In this document: piece by piece, positions 43,110 to 52,280 of the stretch
Layout of the letters: each line of letters begins with the position of its first letter
Position numbering within the stretch: position 1 is the stretch's first letter
DNA from: JAGLOK01 sp963676355
GTDB taxonomy: Bacteria > Bacillota > Clostridia > Christensenellales > UMGS416
DNA length: 64,000 bases
NCBI GenBank assembly: GCA_963676355.1
Contig: OY781093.1
Location: forward strand, 992,001 to 1,056,000
Direction: 5' to 3'
Notes under the pieces: generated by a model
The model's database searches: none
What the model was told of the DNA's origin: nothing
The model's input: the letters and a program-made list of their open reading frames with translations, nothing else
Program-made: the position numbers and the translations under genes

Positions 43110-45104
43110 ATGTTAGGTATGTTTTTCTTTTTAGCAATATTAATCACATTATCTTTATCTATAAAAATAGTATTTAGATATAGTGTAGAAGTTTCTTTGT
43201 TTTTAACTTTTTGTATTATAAGTATTTTACTAGCAATCGCGGGTTTATTGGGGATACTTGAAATAGGTTTATATGCAATATATGTAATAATAATAATATC
43301 TTTTATAGTAGTGGTTATCTATATATTTAGGAATAAAAGTATTGTTAAACCACTATTTATAGAGACATTCACCCCAGCAATGGTTTTGTTTATATTCACT
43401 TATATAACTTACTACGTTGTTATACAAGATAAAGTCTTGATTCATGATGATGAGGCTGGATCGTGGGCAAGCCAAGTTAAATATATGTATGAAACATTCA
43501 TTTATAAAGATTTCACTTCTCATGGGCATATTTTTGGTTTCTTTACATTCTTTAATTTGAAAATAATGGGCTACAAAGAATCTATATATTTTCTCTCTCT
43601 TTGGGCGTTTAAGTGGTCAGCTTTAATCTTAGCAATGAAGGAAATAAAATGGGACAAATGGTATATAGTATTAATTTTTGGCATAGCTGGATATGGGATT
43701 ATAAATATTATATATGAGCATGAACCTGCGTACTATATGGATGTAATGCTAGGAGTTCTTTCTGGTGCACTCTGTGCCGGTTGGAGTATATCAAGAAAGA
43801 CAAATAAAGACTATGTATGGTTATTTATTGGCTTAATAGTGCTTGGTAATCTTAAGGACGAACTAAGTGCTACAATGGCAGTATTAGTGGCTATATTTAG
43901 CATCTTATCATCAAGCATTAGTAAGAAAAGCGAACTAAATACAGAGACAAATGATAAAAAGCCTTTGAGAGTATTGGATTTATGTACTTTTTGTTTGGCT
44001 TTCTATTTCGTATATACATCTGGCTTTTGGAAATTGTTAGTTAAGCTAATAGCAAAATTAGGATATATTGCTTTCTTTATAGCATTAGCAATAACAGTCA
44101 TTTGCTTAGTTATTTGTTATGCATACAGAAATAAAATAATTAGGTTTATAAAAAAACATAAAGCATTGATTATTGCTACAATATTAAGCGCTATTTTCAT
44201 TATTGCTTTAATATTACTTTATTCAATCTATCCTATGATACCTAAGGAAATGGTTAATAGAATAAAAGTAATAACTGACAGATTATGGTATGATACATAT
44301 TTTGGTAAGCCTACATATATGCTTGTTTTACTATCTATTGTATATGTTGCTATAAATAGTATATTTCTTATAAAAAAGAGATTTTTAAAGGGTTTTTTAT
44401 TAGAGAGTAGCTATATTGTACTTGCAATACCTTGCTATGGCTTAATTCTAATGTTTGGGTATCTTATCAGTGTTGGGAATAGTTTTGACCATTGGATGCA
44501 CAGTTTTTCGCGATACTTCTTTCCTATAATTTTATTAGCAAGTATTTGGTTACTCGCTAAGACACTAAGGATGGAGAAAGAGTACAAAATTCCAAATACG
44601 AGTATTATTACTGGATTAATTTTATTATGCTTGTTAGGAGCAAGAATACCAGCCTTAGGAACAAAGTTATTTTCCAATTATGAACATAAAAGAAGTGTTT
44701 TTACGTACGAACTTCGGCCTGATATTAGAGAACAAGCGGATTTTATCAAAGGTAATGTTGAGAATGGAAAAGTATTAGTTGCAACTTCAACTGAGGGTAA
44801 ACCTTGGGATCCTTTTACGGCAGCTTTATGGTTAGAACATGAGTTAATACCTATTGAAACATCTATGGTGATTTTACTTAATGAAGAAGATGTGCTGACG
44901 TATGTTGAAAAAAAATATTCTAGTAAGCAGTTGCAAGAATACTTAAAAGATAATGACTTTAGATATGTGTATTTTTACTCTAAAAGCGACTATATCGACG
45001 AAAAGTACTCAGATATACTTGAATATTGTGAATCCGAACAGGGAGTATTGTATGAGGTAACACCCGAAGCTGAACATTACTTGTCTATTGTTAAAATAAA
45101 GTAA
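43110..45104 (+). CDS. Large polytopic membrane protein, possible GT-C glycosyltransferase
   Basis: 664 residues with 12 or more membrane segments and a ~120-residue soluble C-terminus (ELRPDIREQADFIKGNVENG...). Between segments 3 and 4 lies VLIHDDEAGSWASQVKYMYE (about residues 110-129), an acidic loop like the metal-binding DE motif of GT-C/ArnT-like enzymes in the first external loop. It could add a sugar to the polymer from a lipid donor or act as the polymerase. The start ATG 43110 has only a weak site; no family is recognised with certainty. It closes the cluster. Confidence 0.65.
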   Translation: MLGMFFFLAILITLSLSIKIVFRYSVEVSLFLTFCIISILLAIAGLLGILEIGLYAIYVIIIISFIVVVIYIFRNKSIVKPLFIETFTPAMVLFIFTYITYYVVIQDKVLIHDDEAGSWASQVKYMYETFIYKDFTSHGHIFGFFTFFNLKIMGYKESIYFLSLWAFKWSALILAMKEIKWDKWYIVLIFGIAGYGIINIIYEHEPAYYMDVMLGVLSGALCAGWSISRKTNKDYVWLFIGLIVLGNLKDELSATMAVLVAIFSILSSSISKKSELNTETNDKKPLRVLDLCTFCLAFYFVYTSGFWKLLVKLIAKLGYIAFFIALAITVICLVICYAYRNKIIRFIKKHKALIIATILSAIFIIALILLYSIYPMIPKEMVNRIKVITDRLWYDTYFGKPTYMLVLLSIVYVAINSIFLIKKRFLKGFLLESSYIVLAIPCYGLILMFGYLISVGNSFDHWMHSFSRYFFPIILLASIWLLAKTLRMEKEYKIPNTSIITGLILLCLLGARIPALGTKLFSNYEHKRSVFTYELRPDIREQADFIKGNVENGKVLVATSTEGKPWDPFTAALWLEHELIPIETSMVILLNEEDVLTYVEKKYSSKQLQEYLKDNDFRYVYFYSKSDYIDEKYSDILEYCESEQGVLYEVTPEAEHYLSIVKIK

Positions 45105-45298
45105 ATATAGTTTAAGTATAAGAGTCTATATACTCGAACATAATTAATATTATATAACTGATTATATGGGGACATTGCCAAATTTTATTATTTGCATTTT
45201 AATAACACATTATGTTTATTTGATTTAAAGTATTAAGTAATATAATATGGATATTTTGGAAGATAATATAAACAGATAATATTGCAATTAACTTATAT

Positions 45299-46216
45299 CG
45301 GAACTAGTATCTTTCATAGTGTTAGACTCAAGAATGTTCTTAAGGAAGATAGTGATGGAACGGACCCTGATCAAAACGAAAGCTACTTGTACAATGGATG
45401 AGGACAGCGAATTGTAAAGCAGTTTAGTGATGGAGCAAACAGTGATGTAACTAAGTATCTATACTCAGGTGGAGCAATTCTAATGACTGCAGACATAAAG
45501 CAGACTGAAAGTATCCTAACACCATCTGGTCAGATTGTAGCTTCTCAACGCTTTTATGGAAATGGTAATGGAACAGGCTGGTATAGTTATAACTATGATA
45601 TAAGACAATCTACCACAGCTATAGTAAATAGTGCTGGTGTATTGCAAAACAATTACCAATATGAAGCATTTGGACAAACAACTAAATCAGGAAGCCTTAT
45701 AAATTAAGTAGAATTTGCGGGCGCAATATCGGATAGTAAAACTGTACTTTACTATATAATAGCTAGTTATTATAATCCATATACTGGGTAATTTATTAGT
45801 CAAGACAGCTAAAAGGAAAATCCGTATGATTCATGGACACAGAAGCTATTGGAAACAAAATTGGAGGAGGAGCATCAACAGTAGGTGGAAAAGTACAAGG
45901 TGTTCCTTATGCAAGAGGAGGGTTTTCTCACATTACCTCATTAAGAAAGATATAAATTCAGACTATTTCTTTTTAGGAATAGGGGCTTTTATCGGTACAG
46001 GATATCCGATTGTACCTTCGTTTCACATTGGAGTAGTTGAGGATGGATTTGAAACGGAAGATGATTACAGTGGTAACTTTTATAATTATGGAGCAATGGC
46101 AGGAGCAGGATATGATCATTGCGCATGGCCCGGGGGGCATCAGCAACGTCGGTAGGATATGCTGCAGCTATAGGAGTATATGCAGGGTATGATTATTATT
46201 GGTTATTGCCACGTTA
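45299..46216 (+). pseudogene. Decayed C-terminal part of an Rhs-family protein
   Basis: From about 45299 one phase reads YLYNG-stop-GQRIVKQ, TKYLYSGGAILMTADIKQT, YEAFGQTTKSG and YYNPYTG-stop-FISQD: the YD-repeat end and core of an Rhs protein (consensus YDPxxGRFISQDP). It is broken by in-frame stops at 45399, 45705, 45789 and 45810. Downstream, frames switch: GGGASTVGGKVQGVPYARGG, then FIGTGYPIVPSFHIGVVEDG, then ATSVGYAAAIGVYAGYDYYW before the stop at 46214-46216. These are probably the toxin tip, now frameshifted. The large N-terminal part is absent. Confidence 0.82.
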
Positions 46217-46235
46217 AATTATAAGGATAAAGAAT

Positions 46236-46685
46236 ATGGGATACAATATAGTTTTACAAGAGTATTTCATGCAAAGTGTATACTCTATACCAATACTACT
46301 TATAGGTATAACTTTTGCATTAATAGGAATAATGCTAATTATAAAAGCAAAGAAAAAAGAAAAGTCTACGATTCTTTTAATTATATTCTTTTTAGCAATT
46401 TCTTTCTTTGTATTTATATCTTATTTAAATAATTTTGGAATAACAACAATTAAAATGTATTTGGATTATAAAAATTATGACTATTCTTACTATGAAGGGA
46501 TTATAACTGCTTCTTCTGGTAAGAATGGTTTAGCGGGGACGACTATAAGTCTTAATGAAAATAGTTTTATTGTAAATGACACAATGAAAAGTGATATGAG
46601 AGTGAATAAAGGCAATCTATGCAAAATTGTTTATGCAACAAAATCTAGAGTTGTGGTTGACTATGAGATAGTTAATGGGGATTAA
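46236..46685 (+). CDS. Small membrane protein, possible immunity protein of the lost Rhs toxin
   Basis: 149 residues with AAGGA upstream of the ATG at 46236. Two membrane segments (about residues 15-35 and 42-62) and an outside C-terminal domain (YYEGIITASSGKNGLAGTTISLNENSF). No known family is recognised. It starts 20 bases after the end of the Rhs wreckage, the position of immunity genes, and unlike the toxin it is intact, so I infer a retained antidote; a chance location remains possible. A perfect 10-bp tandem repeat, GGGGATTAAA twice, covers its stop codon (46677-46696). Confidence 0.6.
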   Translation: MGYNIVLQEYFMQSVYSIPILLIGITFALIGIMLIIKAKKKEKSTILLIIFFLAISFFVFISYLNNFGITTIKMYLDYKNYDYSYYEGIITASSGKNGLAGTTISLNENSFIVNDTMKSDMRVNKGNLCKIVYATKSRVVVDYEIVNGD

Positions 46686-46986
46686 AGGGGATTAAAGTGC
46701 TAGAGAAAATTCTAAAATACTATTTAGAATAGTTTAGTCGGGAAATACACTTATTATATTATAATATTTACAACTGGAATCAAAAGATCAGAGGGTTTTA
46801 TTCTTTCATTAAGACAAAACAATAAAATGACATAAATAAAATTTATTAAATTGGTATTAAATGAAACTAGACACTAAGATACTGACAAGAAAAACGTAAA
46901 TTACTCTTCTGTTGTTTATTAATATTGTTTGCTTATTTTCCTTGCAATATTTTATTGCTTATACTAAGGAGAATTGAGATTTCACA
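46686..46986 (+). other. Gene-free spacer with an inverted repeat
   Basis: Contains the 8-bp inverted repeat ATTCTAAA/TTTAGAAT (46709-46716, 46723-46730) without a T run, so it is not a convincing terminator. I see nothing else. Confidence 0.4.
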
Positions 46987-47311
46987 GTGAACTATAAAAT
47001 CAGTGAACCAAACGTTAAAACCTTCTCTCTAGAAAAGGATGGTGGATGTGAAGAGAGCTATAATCTGCTTGGACAAGGTGTGGATTTCTATGTAGAGGAT
47101 AGCAAATACTGATGTAGCTGCACTAGCAGAGCGTATGGGGATAAAAGGAATAAGCATATTTTCCGATAAGGAATATAGCCTGCATATAGATTCACGAGAA
47201 GAAAGATGGTATGCGTATTACAGTCATGAAAATGATGAATATGAGGAAATTCACGAGGATGATGGTGGATATTGCGAAATCGGAATAAAGATTGATAATA
47301 AGCCCTGTTGA
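46987..47311 (+). pseudogene. Degraded peptidase M15-like (D-Ala-D-Ala carboxypeptidase/endolysin) remnant
   Basis: A GTG at 46987 opens VNYKISEPNVKTFSLEKDGG, then ESYNLLGQGVDFYVEDS, ending in a stop at 47110. In the next phase the sequence continues TDVAALAERMGIKGISIFSD and KEYSLHIDSREERWYAYY to a stop at 47309. The family pattern is SxHxxGxAxD ... HIDTR; here the first His is Asn (SYNLLGQGVD), a segment before it is missing and a frameshift lies near 47100. So it is inactive. Such domains occur in phage and cell-wall hydrolases. Confidence 0.6.
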
Positions 47312-47553
47312 GTTTTGCACCTTTATCACGTGCTTTTATAAGTAAATCATAAGTTTTTTATAGTACACTGATTTTGCTATAATATAGTAATATATAGCAT
47401 AAATCAGGTTTTTACTAATGCTATTTGAACAAGACTTAGCTTTGAAACTGTTTCTAGTTGTATTTTTTTGTTTAAGATAAATGTATCTGGTTAAATATTA
47501 TGTATGGTTATAACGATTTAAATTATATAGAAAGTGAAGATAGGAGAAAGATA

Positions 47554-49188
47554 ATGTCGGATAATTTTAGAGGAAGTAAAGACTCTCGCACCGATAAGTT
47601 TGTAAATGATGCATCATATAAGTTTGAATACAGTGAAGATGGGGTGGTATTAAACGCTGATTATGGTGATACAGAAGGTGAAAAACTAAATATTGATATG
47701 GTCATGTATGACGTAAAAAGGCGGAATATTGCTGGTGTAAATGAAGTTGAAGTGAAGATGGGCATTAGGAAAAATAAAGAGCTTATAAAATTTGCTGAGG
47801 CTCAAGAAGAAAATGTTACAGATTCTGATGCTTATGTAATCATCTCCAAAGACAAAATGTCTGCTAAAATGTTTTATTTGCCGCCTTGTAATGGTGGAGT
47901 GGAAAAAAGCGCAGATGATTTGATGGAAGAAATAAAAGGCAAATGGGGAGTCGCGTTTGGTATAAATAAAAGTTTAGTAACCAGTACAGTAAGACATAAA
48001 GATTATTATACACCTGTGGTTATTGCAACAGGCAAAGAGGTTGAAGATGGTGCGGATGGCGAGCTGGAATTTTTGTTTAATACTAAACATAACTACGCTC
48101 CTAAACTGTCAGAAGACGGGAGTGCTGATTATAAAAACCTTAATGTATTTGAAAGCGTTTCGGAAGGCTCTGAAGTAGTAAATATTATTCCCCCCAGTGA
48201 GGGAGAAGCGGGAAAGACAGTTACAGGGGAAGAGATAAAACCTAAACCAGGTGCGGCTGCAAAGCTTCCAAAACTTAAAAATGTCAAAGTTTCCGAAGAT
48301 GGCAAACATCTTATTGCTGAAAAAAGCGGAAGGATAGACTATATACGCAATAGCATTACTGTAAATGATGTATACAAAGTCTCCGGAGATGTGGATATGA
48401 GCGTGGGAAACCTGAACTTTGATGGCGATGTCATGGTGAACGGAAATGTTATTTCAGGACTTACGATAAACGCGACAGGAGCAATTGAAGTGCGCGGATA
48501 TGTTGAGGCGGCAACCCTAATTGCAGGAAAAGATATAGTGCTTAAAAATGGAATGCAGGGCATGGACAAAGGCAAGCTTTCAGCAGGTGGTAATATTGTT
48601 GCACGTTTTATAGAACACAGCGAGATAAAAGCAAAAGGATGCATCACTTCGGATTATTTGGTGCATTGTAATGCAATAGCAGGTGAGAGCATATTGCTGA
48701 GGGGAAAATGGGGGAAGATAGTTGGAGGACATATATGTGCGGAAAAAGATGTCACAGCAAATGTTGTGGGTTCCGTTTCCAACGAGCATACTATCATTGA
48801 ACTTGGCATTTCACCTGAGGAGCGCTCGAAATATTCAGATCTTCTAGTGTCTCGAGATCAGATAAGAGATCAGCTTACTAAGGTCAATCAAGCAGTAAAA
48901 ATTTATGGTTCAAGGCAGGTTTCTGCAGAAAGACAGGAAATGCGAAACAAGCTAGTTGCAGCAAAAGCGCAGCTAGATCAGCAATACGCCGATGCTGTTG
49001 GTGAGATTGAAAAATTAGATAAAATTATGAGCACAAGCAGTGGCGCGAAACTTAACGCATTAAAAGCTGTATATCCAAATGTGAAGCTTCTTATTGATTC
49101 TGCCATGATGACGACAAGAAAGATAGTTGAGCATGCAACTTTCAGATATAGCAAAGGCGAAGTTGTGTTTGGTACATGCGAAGTATGA
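47554..49188 (+). CDS. FapA family protein (DUF342)
   Basis: Start at ATG 47554 behind AGGAGA; the frame is open to an ATG at 47500 without a site. 544 residues. An N-terminal domain (about 1-160), then the FapA polymer-like beta-helix: PPSEGEAGKTVTGEEIKPKP (about 210-229), SGRIDYIRNSITVNDVYKVS, NGNVISGLTINATGAIEVRG, and a coiled-coil C-terminus (RSKYSDLLVSRDQIRDQLTK onwards). The family is cytoplasmic and common in Clostridia; function is uncertain. It stands alone with a terminator downstream. Confidence 0.9.
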   Translation: MSDNFRGSKDSRTDKFVNDASYKFEYSEDGVVLNADYGDTEGEKLNIDMVMYDVKRRNIAGVNEVEVKMGIRKNKELIKFAEAQEENVTDSDAYVIISKDKMSAKMFYLPPCNGGVEKSADDLMEEIKGKWGVAFGINKSLVTSTVRHKDYYTPVVIATGKEVEDGADGELEFLFNTKHNYAPKLSEDGSADYKNLNVFESVSEGSEVVNIIPPSEGEAGKTVTGEEIKPKPGAAAKLPKLKNVKVSEDGKHLIAEKSGRIDYIRNSITVNDVYKVSGDVDMSVGNLNFDGDVMVNGNVISGLTINATGAIEVRGYVEAATLIAGKDIVLKNGMQGMDKGKLSAGGNIVARFIEHSEIKAKGCITSDYLVHCNAIAGESILLRGKWGKIVGGHICAEKDVTANVVGSVSNEHTIIELGISPEERSKYSDLLVSRDQIRDQLTKVNQAVKIYGSRQVSAERQEMRNKLVAAKAQLDQQYADAVGEIEKLDKIMSTSSGAKLNALKAVYPNVKLLIDSAMMTTRKIVEHATFRYSKGEVVFGTCEV

Positions 49189-49215
49189 TTTGAATTTTAG
49201 TATAGTTATGTTGAT

Positions 49216-49250
49216 AAGATGCCTTGATTTTAAAGGCATCTTTATATTTT
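49216..49250 (+). terminator. Terminator of the FapA-like gene
   Basis: Stem AAGATGCCTT/AAGGCATCTT with a seven-base loop, followed by TTATATTTT. Confidence 0.78.
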
Positions 49251-49327
49251 AATCAAAAGCTATAATAGTTTTGAGGCTATGACAAAAAGACAGATGAGTT
49301 TAGTAAAAGTATTGACTGCATATTGTA

Positions 49328-51751
49328 TTATCTATTTATTGCATTTGTTTTAATTATAAAATTAAGAACATTTTTTGCAGACCTTTGCATTTCGCCAAGC
49401 GTTAATCCGTTTGGTTTTTCATATGATAGTAGAACTGTATTATCATTTTCATGGATATAAAAAGTTGTCCCACCTGGCATTAAAACATCAACTTGTGATC
49501 GAACGCGATATGCGTTGTTTGTGACGTCGGCAAAGTCGGGATCATTAGATGGTTGAGTCCACCAGTCGGTCATAACAACACCTTCATATCCCCACTCTTT
49601 TCGAAGAACTGTAGTGCATAAATCATAATTATAGTGATTCCATATGCCGTTTGTGAGATTGTATGATGTCATTAAGGTCTGGGGCTGTGATTCCTTAACG
49701 CAAATTTCAAAGCCTTTAAGATATATTTCCCTCAGTGCTCTTTCAGAAACTCTTGAATCATTGGTGTTTCTTTCAAGCTCCTGATTGTTACAGGCAAAGT
49801 GTTTAGGGCATGCTGCGACGCCTTGAGATTGTATTCCGCTTATAATTGCCGATGCAATATGGCCTGAAATGTGAGGATCTTCCGAAAAATATTCAAAGTT
49901 TCTTCCGCCTAAAGGGTTCCTATGTATGTTCATTCCGGGCGACAGCAAGACGTCTGAGCCTTTCATAATCATTTCTTTGGCTAAGAATGAGCTAAGTTCT
50001 TTAGCGAGAGAAACATTCCATGTGCAAGCTATAGCTGTACCGCAAGGAATAAGGGATGTATAAGTGGACAAGCGAAGTCCTGATGGACCGTCTGTTGTTG
50101 TTATAGGTGGCACGCCTTTTTTTCTAAGAGATTCTGAAATTCCACCAAAAACGCCTGCATTTCCGAGAGTTCCAAGCGGACTGCCCATGATTTCATCACC
50201 GCGACACAATAAATCAAGCTCTTTTGGAGTGAGTTGCGCAATAAATTCATCCATTGAATATGTGCCTTTTTTAACGTCTTGCAGATTAATATCCTTATCC
50301 TCTGTCTGTGGGATTTCATTGGGAAGGTTATTTAGTATTCTGTTTTTTAGCTTGGTTTCGCGTGTTGGAACAGCTTCGAATGACTCGACTATATTGCTGT
50401 TTTCATCTTTTCGCGCAACCATCCTTTTAAACTGATTTTTGATGGGCAAGGCATTCACTTCATCAAGCTGTCTTACAATAGTTAGTTTATCTACATTGAA
50501 AACAAATTCTTTTTTTGCATCGCGAACATTTTTTCCGACATATATTTCGTAAGCGCCTGCTTCAAGTAAGTATGAGGATTTGTGACCTGTTAATCCTGCA
50601 TCATCATATGACGCCATATCTTCTATTTTGAACGATAATTGAATGGATTGTGTTTCTCGGGGATTTAAAAGCTTTGTTTTTGCAAATGTGGCAAGATTTC
50701 TAAGAGGCTTGCCCAAAACTCCTTGTGGAGGATTGTAGTACACTTGAATCGTTTCTTTACCCGGGAGTTTACCGGCGTTTGAAACTGTTGTATTTATAAT
50801 CACATTACCTTTTTCAAAAGACACGGAATCTGTTTTAATAACCATTTCAGTGAAGTTTAATCCGTATCCAAAAGGGAAGAGCACTGCATCTTTTGCAAAT
50901 GTTTCAAAATATCTATAGCCTACAAATATATCTTCAACGTAGTTGTTATATTTTCTTCCTCCAAAGCATGTTGAGCTTGGGTAGTCCTCATAATTTCTTG
51001 CGATGGTGTCAGTAAGCCTTCCGCATGCTGGAATATTGCCGCAAAGTACGTCTGCAAGAGCATTGCCACTTTCCATGCCACCCTGCCATGCGTAAACAAT
51101 TGCGCTTATTTTTTCGCCGTATTGCTCGGTCCATGCCATATCAATAATATTACCGCAGTTTAAAATAACTGTTGTATTTTCAAAGGAAGATGTGACTTTA
51201 TCCAGCATATCTTTTTCCTCTAGGGTTAGATAATAGCTGCCTTCTTCCAAAGTATTTTCTCTTGCTTCGCCTGCTGCGCGACCTATTATGACAATTGCTT
51301 TGCTTGAAGACTCTGCGGCCTCTTTAACAAGTGATTTTGATAGAGGCATTTCCTGATAATATCTTGGCCAGCTGGCCCATTCGCCATGATCTACAGGGTT
51401 ATCTTTACACCAAGTTTCATAATTGTCTGCGAGGGTTTGATTTATTGCTATTTTGCCGCAGTTTTTTATACCTTCCATTAAGTTTACCTTATAAGGAGGT
51501 TTTACATCACCACCTGAGCCATATCCAACATAAAACCAGTCGCATTGAACGCGACCAAATACAGCGACAGTGTCAGATTCTGAAAATGGAAGAGTGTTGT
51601 TATTATTTTTAAGAAGAACAATTCCTTCCGCTGCCGTGATTTTCGCAACCTCGGGTAAGCCTTCTTGTATTTCCTTTGTTCCAAAAAGAATTTCAGTTGA
51701 ATCCTGTGCAAGACTTAGGGTTGTTTGTGGTGTGTTATTTGATGTGCTCAT
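49328..51751 (-). CDS. Glycoside hydrolase family 3 beta-glucosidase, permuted domain order
   Basis: The minus-strand frame starts earlier (51826), but ATG 51751 has GAGGAG seven bases upstream, so I use it (807 residues). The GH3 C-domain comes first: EGIVLLKNNNNTLPF, then a fibronectin-type III-like part (GKETIQVYYNPPQGVLGKPLRN). The catalytic N-domain comes last, about residues 500-807: TTDGPSGLR, PGMNIHRNPLGGRNFEYFSEDP, KHFACNNQE and the nucleophile Asp in GVVMTDWWTQ (about 740). Known in a minority of GH3 enzymes from rumen and gut anaerobes. It cuts beta-glucosides or related sugars. There is no signal peptide, so it is probably cytoplasmic. Confidence 0.92.
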   Translation of the reverse strand: MSTSNNTPQTTLSLAQDSTEILFGTKEIQEGLPEVAKITAAEGIVLLKNNNNTLPFSESDTVAVFGRVQCDWFYVGYGSGGDVKPPYKVNLMEGIKNCGKIAINQTLADNYETWCKDNPVDHGEWASWPRYYQEMPLSKSLVKEAAESSSKAIVIIGRAAGEARENTLEEGSYYLTLEEKDMLDKVTSSFENTTVILNCGNIIDMAWTEQYGEKISAIVYAWQGGMESGNALADVLCGNIPACGRLTDTIARNYEDYPSSTCFGGRKYNNYVEDIFVGYRYFETFAKDAVLFPFGYGLNFTEMVIKTDSVSFEKGNVIINTTVSNAGKLPGKETIQVYYNPPQGVLGKPLRNLATFAKTKLLNPRETQSIQLSFKIEDMASYDDAGLTGHKSSYLLEAGAYEIYVGKNVRDAKKEFVFNVDKLTIVRQLDEVNALPIKNQFKRMVARKDENSNIVESFEAVPTRETKLKNRILNNLPNEIPQTEDKDINLQDVKKGTYSMDEFIAQLTPKELDLLCRGDEIMGSPLGTLGNAGVFGGISESLRKKGVPPITTTDGPSGLRLSTYTSLIPCGTAIACTWNVSLAKELSSFLAKEMIMKGSDVLLSPGMNIHRNPLGGRNFEYFSEDPHISGHIASAIISGIQSQGVAACPKHFACNNQELERNTNDSRVSERALREIYLKGFEICVKESQPQTLMTSYNLTNGIWNHYNYDLCTTVLRKEWGYEGVVMTDWWTQPSNDPDFADVTNNAYRVRSQVDVLMPGGTTFYIHENDNTVLLSYEKPNGLTLGEMQRSAKNVLNFIIKTNAINR

Positions 51752-51797
51752 AAACTTCTCCTCGGTTTGGTCCATTAAGTGCTTAAAATCAATTCTG

Positions 51798-51826
51798 ATT
51801 ATATCAATAACGCGTAAATGCAACAA
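51798..51826 (-). promoter_or_regulatory. Promoter of the GH3 gene
   Basis: On the minus strand TTGTTG (51826-51821), a 17-base spacer and TATAAT (51803-51798); about 45 bases before the chosen start. Confidence 0.65.
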
Positions 51827-51940
51827 GCGTAAAATAAGAGTGAAATTGCATTACATATTTTCTTTATTAATAATATCATGGAAAATCTTTATGCAGTAAA
51901 AAAACTCTGATTTTTTACCCAGAAATCAGCAAATGAGCAA

Positions 51941-51969
51941 TTGACAATATTTTAACAAAATGATAATAT
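51941..51969 (+). promoter_or_regulatory. hydCBA promoter with overlapping Rex-type operator (copy 2)
   Basis: TTGACA (51941-51946), 17-base spacer, TAATAT (51964-51969). The same -35 box begins TTGACAATATTTTAACAA (51941-51958), a match to the Rex pattern TTGTTAA-N4-TTAACAA with two differences in the left half. The next gene starts ~310 bases downstream, so a long leader is implied. Confidence 0.65.
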
Positions 51970-52280
51970 CGAATTATCTTATTAAATAGTTTGCCAACCA
52001 GACTCACTTTAAAAACACACTTAAAGCAACATTTCAGACGACTAAAGAAAACTTTTTCATGTCTAAGCCAACTTCACTCATAAAACTTCGAAAGAATAAG
52101 CGGGGTGCAAGGTGAAAAGGATTCTGAAATTCATTATTTTTAATACCAATTGCGCTTAAAAGGCATTATATCAGATTGAAAATGCAGCAGCGCATTTGGA
52201 CATAAGGCAAAATGTTTTTCATTAGGCCTGTTTTGTGACCCCTTTATTTAAATCTATTAACTGAACTTGGAGGTAACTGT
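51970..52280 (+). other. Long untranslated leader of the second hydrogenase operon
   Basis: About 300 bases lie between the promoter and the HydC start. I see no gene and no known riboswitch. It has scattered short hairpin-capable segments but nothing strong. A second promoter nearer the gene cannot be excluded. Confidence 0.4.

Noticed and set aside
45826..46155. 110-codon frame called from 45826
   Set aside because: It mixes phases of the decayed Rhs tip (Arg/Trp-rich start, then the toxin-like stretch); it lacks a ribosome binding site and is part of the pseudogene.
46709..46730. ATTCTAAA/TTTAGAAT hairpin as a terminator
   Set aside because: AT-rich stem and no T run, so termination is not supported.
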